Part shown: piece by piece, positions 59,896-64,000 of the stretch
Layout of the letters: every line of letters starts with the position of its first letter
Position numbering within the stretch: the first letter of the stretch is position 1
Source of the DNA: Candidatus Fimenecus excrementavium
GTDB taxonomy: Bacteria; Bacillota; Clostridia; Oscillospirales; Acutalibacteraceae
NCBI GenBank assembly: GCA_018712805.1
Contig: DVGI01000050.1
Location: forward strand, 1 to 64,000
Length of the DNA: 64,000 nucleotides
Direction of reading: 5' to 3'
The notes under the pieces: generated by a model
What the model was told of the DNA's origin: nothing
What the model saw: only the letters and a program-made list of their open reading frames with translations
Databases searched by the model: none
Position numbers and translations under genes: made by a program

Positions 59896-61803
59896 TTAAT
59901 TGGCTTTATAATTCGGCACAAGCTCTTTCAAGAACGCTCTGGACTGTTCCGGAGACATTTCATGAATTTTCGCAATGTGCTGCATCAAAACCGCGTCGTC
60001 GAATTCACTCGGCGCCGCGACAAAGATTTTATCGTTGGCTGTTTTGTGCATACCCTCTTTTTCAGACGGCAAAATCAGCTCTTCATAAAGTTTTTCACCG
60101 GGGCGAAGCCCTGTGAATTGAATGTCGATATCCACATACGGCTCATAGCCGGAAAGTTTAATCAGCTTTTCGGCAAGCGTCAGAATTTTAACCGGCTCAC
60201 CCATATCCAAAACGAAAATTTCGCCGCCTTTGGCAAGACCGCCGGCCTGCACAACCAGCTGTGCCGCTTCGGGAATCGTCATAAAATACCGGGTAATATC
60301 CGGGTGAGTAACGGTAAGCGGGCCGCCGTGTTCAAGCTGTTCTTTAAACAGCGGAATCACGCTGCCGTTGGAGCCGAGCACGTTACCGAACCGAACCGCC
60401 GCGAACTTGGTGTTTTTCGAAATTTTCGCAAAATGCTGAATGACCAATTCACAACAGCGCTTGGTGGCGCCCATGACGTTGGTGGGATTGACCGCCTTGT
60501 CGGTGGAAAGCAAAACAAAATTCTGCACGCTGAATTCGTCGGCAACTTTTGCGGTATTGTAAGTGCCTAAGATGTTATTCTTAATTGCCTCAAACGGGCT
60601 TTCTTCCATAAGGGGCACATGTTTGTGCGCCGCGGCGTGGAAAACACTGGTCGGGTGGAATTCTTCGAACACTTCCCGAAGACGCTCTTCCTCGCGCACC
60701 GAGCCGATACGAATTTCAATCTGCGGGGTGCCGAAATATTGCATATCCAGCGAATTTTTCAGCGCATAGGCATTGTTTTCGTAAATATCGAAAATGATGA
60801 TTTTTTCCGGGCTGTAACGCGCAATTTGCCGGCAAAGCTCCGAGCCTATCGAACCGCCGCCGCCCGTGACCAAAACGACTTCGTCGTGCAGGTATTTGCA
60901 CACCTCGTGATTGAGTTCAATCGGCGGGCGGGAAAGCAGGTCGAGAATATCGACCTGGCGCGCTTCTTTCAACGCGGATTTGTGACCGTTGAATTCCGTG
61001 TAATCAGACGCCATTTTAATGACGCAGCCGGTTTCCACCAACTTGTCCAAAATTTCACGTTTTCGCGCTTCGGCAATATCCGTGATACAGAAATAAATTT
61101 GGTCCACTTCATATTTTTTAACGGCGGCAGCGACTTGATTGCAGTTGCCGATAACCGGCGTTCCCAAAACAGAAAGCCCGAGTTTTTTCGGGTCGTCATC
61201 TAAAAAGGCAACCGGTATGCCGAAACGATAGTCGGTCATTTGCAGTTCGGTAACCAACGCGCTGCCGACAGCGCCGGCGCCGACAATCAAAACCTTTTTC
61301 GCAGGGATAGCGTTTCCCTTGCCGGTTCTGCGCTTGCTCTCGCTCGTCATAACACGCACGGAACGGTACATCACCCGGATAAATAAACAAGCAAAGATAA
61401 TGACCAAGGTGGAATCAATATAAACCGATGTCGGCAACACGTTAAAGTACAGAGGAATGTCCACGCCCTTAGCTTCAATCAAATACCGGCAAATTTTCAT
61501 ACCGGTATAGTCGCAGCACCAGACTATACAGGTTGCAATCACCGTTGCAACGCCAAATCGGAACAGTTCATAAAACCCGGCGTAGCGCCACATAATATTG
61601 TACAGCCGAAACGCCGTGTAACAACCGACATAAGCCAAAATCAAATACGGTATCCGCAAACTTAACTGCCGGACAAGGCTAAGGTCCATGATAAAATTCC
61701 AGTGCACGAACACCATGATATAATTGACAGCATTGATAATCGCAATATCCGCAAGGGTTAGTGCAATTGCTCTTTTATTCCATTTGTGCCTCTTAATTTG
61801 CAC
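59896..61803 (-). CDS. CapD/FlaA1-type membrane UDP-sugar dehydratase/epimerase
   Basis: The 635-aa protein has four N-terminal membrane helices (about 12-145), a first Rossmann domain (VLIVGAGAVGS, 171-181) and a catalytic SDR domain (LVTGGGGSIGSELC, 311-324). The active site is STDKAVNPTNVMGATK (433-448) with Met at the usual Tyr position, the SMK type of UDP-GlcNAc 4,6-dehydratases such as WbpM. It would make a 4-keto-6-deoxy sugar for surface polysaccharide or protein glycosylation. It starts with GTG at 61803 after GGGGGAG. It has a consensus promoter and is co-transcribed with ilvE, a functionally unrelated gene. Confidence 0.9.
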   Translation of the reverse strand: MQIKRHKWNKRAIALTLADIAIINAVNYIMVFVHWNFIMDLSLVRQLSLRIPYLILAYVGCYTAFRLYNIMWRYAGFYELFRFGVATVIATCIVWCCDYTGMKICRYLIEAKGVDIPLYFNVLPTSVYIDSTLVIIFACLFIRVMYRSVRVMTSESKRRTGKGNAIPAKKVLIVGAGAVGSALVTELQMTDYRFGIPVAFLDDDPKKLGLSVLGTPVIGNCNQVAAAVKKYEVDQIYFCITDIAEARKREILDKLVETGCVIKMASDYTEFNGHKSALKEARQVDILDLLSRPPIELNHEVCKYLHDEVVLVTGGGGSIGSELCRQIARYSPEKIIIFDIYENNAYALKNSLDMQYFGTPQIEIRIGSVREEERLREVFEEFHPTSVFHAAAHKHVPLMEESPFEAIKNNILGTYNTAKVADEFSVQNFVLLSTDKAVNPTNVMGATKRCCELVIQHFAKISKNTKFAAVRFGNVLGSNGSVIPLFKEQLEHGGPLTVTHPDITRYFMTIPEAAQLVVQAGGLAKGGEIFVLDMGEPVKILTLAEKLIKLSGYEPYVDIDIQFTGLRPGEKLYEELILPSEKEGMHKTANDKIFVAAPSEFDDAVLMQHIAKIHEMSPEQSRAFLKELVPNYKAN

Positions 61804-61833
61804 GATTCTCCCCCATTTAATTTTATTAAAAGA

Positions 61834-61862
61834 ATTTTACTCTTTTCTTTTGCATATGTCAA
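61834..61862 (-). promoter_or_regulatory. Promoter of the capD-like/ilvE genes
   Basis: Consensus TTGACA (61857-61862) and TAAAAT (61834-61839) on the minus strand are 17 bases apart. Confidence 0.8.
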
Positions 61863-61917
61863 TAAAGCAGGCCGCACAAAAACCCATTTTATTACATGGA
61901 AAATCCCTGTGAAACAG

Positions 61918-61946
61918 TTGAAAATAAACGGAAATAATGATAAAAT
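61918..61946 (+). promoter_or_regulatory. Promoter of recJ
   Basis: TTGAAA (61918-61923) and TAAAAT (61941-61946) are 17 bases apart. It is divergent from the capD-like promoter. Confidence 0.75.
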
Positions 61947-61979
61947 GTTTTAATATTGTATTGGAAAGGAGCGGATTTT

Positions 61980-64000
61980 ATGCAACGAAAGCTTTGGCAG
62001 CTGTCGCCTTGCGACAAAGACTTGGCGGCACAGCTTTCGGAAGACTGCGGCATGGATCCGATCCTTGCGTTGCTGCTCGCTTCGCGCGGCATTCAGGACG
62101 AAGAACAGGCGGCGTTATTTTTGTCGGATGAAACTGAACTTTCCGACCCGTTTTTGCTCGCCGATATGGAAAAAGCGGTTGAGCGCGTCGGGCAGGCGAT
62201 TGAAAATTTTGAGAAAATTGCCGTGTTCGGCGATTACGATGCGGACGGTGTCACCTCGACGGCGCTTTTGTATCTCTATCTCTCGAAGCAAGGCGCCGAC
62301 GTGCAATGCTATATTCCCGACCGCATTACGGAAGGTTACGGCATGTCGAAAGCGGCAATTCAAAAGTTCAAGGACGATGGCGTGAAATTGATTGTCACCG
62401 TCGACACGGGCGTTGCCGCCGTTGAAGAAACCGAGTTTGCAAAATCTCTCGGGATGGATATTGTCATTACCGACCACCACCAACCGGGCGAAACACTGCC
62501 GGACGCTGTGGCGGTCGTTGACCCGCACCGGGCGGACTGTCCTTCGGAATTTAAAGAATATGCCGGCGTCGGTGTGGCGTTTTTACTCGCCTGCGCATTA
62601 GAGGGCGACTTTGAAAGTGTATTAGACGAATTTTCGGATTTGGTCGCTTTGGGGACGCTTGCAGACGTGGTTTCGTTAACCGGCGAAAACCGCACGCTTG
62701 TCAAAGCAGGGGTGCAAAGGCTTAACCACAACCCCCGCCCCGGATTTGCAGCTTTGAAAGCCGCGTCCGGCACCCAAAACCGGGCGCTGACCGCCTCGGG
62801 TGTTGCTTTTACGTTGGCGCCGCGTATCAATGCGGCGGGCCGCGTCGGTAGCGCGATGACGGCGCTGAAACTTCTGCTTTGTGAAACCGAAGAGGAAGCG
62901 CGCCCGTTTGCCGAAGAAATTGAACAAGAAAACCACCGGCGGCAGGCGATTGAAGCCGAAATCTCAAATGCCGCCATTGCGCAAATTGAAGCCGACCCCG
63001 CCATTCGCTACGCTTCCGTTTTGGTTGTGTCGGGCGAGGGCTGGCACCCGGGCGTTATCGGCATTGTTGCCGCGCGCCTTGTGAGCCGTTACGGCAAACC
63101 GGCAGTGGTCATAACGACCGACGGCGACACGGGCAAAGGCTCATGCCGAAGCATTGACGGTTTTTCGATTTTTGACGCGCTTTGCGCGGTGAAAGAACAT
63201 TTAACCCATTTCGGCGGACATCCCGGCGCCGCGGGACTCGGCGTAAAAACACAAAACATCGGCGCGCTTCGGGAAGCTTTGGACGCCTACGCGGCAAAAG
63301 TCGGAATGCCGTTCCCGACGCTTACGCTGGATTTTAAGCTAAATCCGTCTTATATCAATCTTGCCCTGCTTGACACACTTGCCGTGTTAGAGCCTTGCGG
63401 GTGCGGCAATCCCGTGCCGACTTTCGGGCTGTACAACATGACGCTTCGCGCCGTAAAACCCGTCGGCGAGGGCAAGCACTTGCGGCTGACGCTGCAAAAA
63501 GGGATTACGGAACTTACCGCCATGCTGTTTTCCGTCACGCTCGCACAATTCCCGTTCAAACTCGGCGACGCGGTGGATTTGGCGGTGCAGGTAGACCGCA
63601 ACGTGTTTCGCGGGGAAGTCAAACCGTCAGTACATATCCGCGCGATTCGCTTTTCGGGGCTTGACGAAGAAAACTTTTTAAAAAGTGTTCGGCTTTACGA
63701 AAAATACCGGCACGGCGACACACTCAATGAAAAGGAAGCCGCTTTCCTTTGTCCGTCTCGCACGTTTTTATTAAGTGTTTATAAATTCATCCGCGCCAAC
63801 AGTCCGTGGCATTTTGACATTGACGTTTTCTGCAAACGAAGCGGCTGTCCCGCAGCAAACGCCGCCACGGTTTTGGTCGCATTGGATGTGCTTTGCGAAC
63901 TGCATCTGATTTTAAAAGACGGCGAGGGCGGCTATCTCTTCAACGAAGAGACCGTCGGGCAAAAAGCGGATCTTGCCGATTCTGAAATTTTGAAAGCCTT
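61980..64000 (+). CDS. recJ: Single-strand DNA exonuclease RecJ, truncated by window end
   Basis: The 5'-3' exonuclease works in recombination and mismatch repair. The visible 673 residues start MQRKLWQLSPCDKDLAAQL. The DHH phosphoesterase motifs are VFGDYDADGVTST, VTVDTGVAAVEE, ITDHHQPGE and DLVALGTLADVVSL. The DHHA1 part has SGEGWHPGVIGIVAARL and HFGGHPGAAGLGV, and an OB-type domain follows (about 450-560). The extra C-terminal region is continuing at position 64000, as in Firmicute RecJ. GGAAAGGAG precedes the ATG. The gene runs off the window without a stop. Confidence 0.95.
   Translation, partial: MQRKLWQLSPCDKDLAAQLSEDCGMDPILALLLASRGIQDEEQAALFLSDETELSDPFLLADMEKAVERVGQAIENFEKIAVFGDYDADGVTSTALLYLYLSKQGADVQCYIPDRITEGYGMSKAAIQKFKDDGVKLIVTVDTGVAAVEETEFAKSLGMDIVITDHHQPGETLPDAVAVVDPHRADCPSEFKEYAGVGVAFLLACALEGDFESVLDEFSDLVALGTLADVVSLTGENRTLVKAGVQRLNHNPRPGFAALKAASGTQNRALTASGVAFTLAPRINAAGRVGSAMTALKLLLCETEEEARPFAEEIEQENHRRQAIEAEISNAAIAQIEADPAIRYASVLVVSGEGWHPGVIGIVAARLVSRYGKPAVVITTDGDTGKGSCRSIDGFSIFDALCAVKEHLTHFGGHPGAAGLGVKTQNIGALREALDAYAAKVGMPFPTLTLDFKLNPSYINLALLDTLAVLEPCGCGNPVPTFGLYNMTLRAVKPVGEGKHLRLTLQKGITELTAMLFSVTLAQFPFKLGDAVDLAVQVDRNVFRGEVKPSVHIRAIRFSGLDEENFLKSVRLYEKYRHGDTLNEKEAAFLCPSRTFLLSVYKFIRANSPWHFDIDVFCKRSGCPAANAATVLVALDVLCELHLILKDGEGGYLFNEETVGQKADLADSEILKA

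Noticed and set aside
59896..61803. Alternative call as a UDP-glucose 4-epimerase
   Set aside because: The four membrane helices, tandem Rossmann domains and the SMK-type active site point to the CapD/FlaA1/WbpM group.

Overview
The window looks like the chromosome of a spore-forming, low-G+C-phylum (Firmicutes/Clostridia, probably Oscillospirales/Ruminococcaceae-like) bacterium with moderately high G+C. The evidence is PolC, the pyrH-frr-uppS-cdsA-dxr-rseP-ispG-polC order, sporulation genes (spoVAC, spoVAD, yabP, yabQ, ytvI), IreB, long-form HPF, and Shine-Dalgarno (AGGAGG) starts with strong sigma-A-type promoters of 17-bp spacing. Most genes are on the minus strand. Species cannot be named from sequence alone.

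Layout. 1-1500: remnant of a mobile element (TnpV and a small partner) and a cluster of hairpins. 1508-2947: an IPKTG-type cell-wall-anchored protein with no visible start or signal peptide, lying in frame just behind the stop of an M20 peptidase. 2981-10742: histidine operon hisZ-G-D-C-B-A-I-E plus the M20 peptidase, driven by a promoter that carries a palindrome; hisH and hisF are absent. 10762-21006: housekeeping operon pyrH-frr-uppS-cdsA-dxr-rseP-ispG-polC; PolC lacks its proofreading exonuclease domain. 21056-29664: N-acetylhexosamine-kinase-like gene, HD hydrolase, acyltransferase plus membrane protein, GPH sugar symporter, a degenerate PASTA-type receptor pseudokinase and a YczE-like membrane protein. 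29888-36067: mnmA and nadA, an O-antigen-ligase-like protein, a MATE exporter and an APH-fold kinase. 36216-40837: Fe-S cluster and sulfur genes iscR, metH, nifS, iscU. 40979-44844: pyrimidine nucleoside phosphorylase, aspartate kinase and homoserine dehydrogenase. 45037-47554: YtvI-like permease, CpsB-like tyrosine phosphatase and a zinc-ribbon membrane protein. 47613-50816: hpf, a lone class I fumarase alpha subunit, and the yabP-yabQ-divIC-yabR-type sporulation/division cluster. 50885-53839: GDPD, HAD, an unknown protein, IreB and a lone ABC ATPase. 53897-55625: sigma-G-type promoter and spoVAC-spoVAD followed by a 60-aa membrane protein where spoVAE would be expected. 55689-64000: HflX, a serine hydrolase, IlvE, a CapD/FlaA1-type nucleotide-sugar enzyme and RecJ (cut by the window end).

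Most of the window is core metabolism and housekeeping. The items that most deserve a second look are the exonuclease-less PolC, the PASTA pseudokinase, the small protein that ends the spoVA operon and shares the octapeptide RILGTGAK with SpoVAC, the truncated wall protein at the edge of the mobile remnant, and the missing hisHF genes. No CRISPR array, rRNA or tRNA gene was seen.
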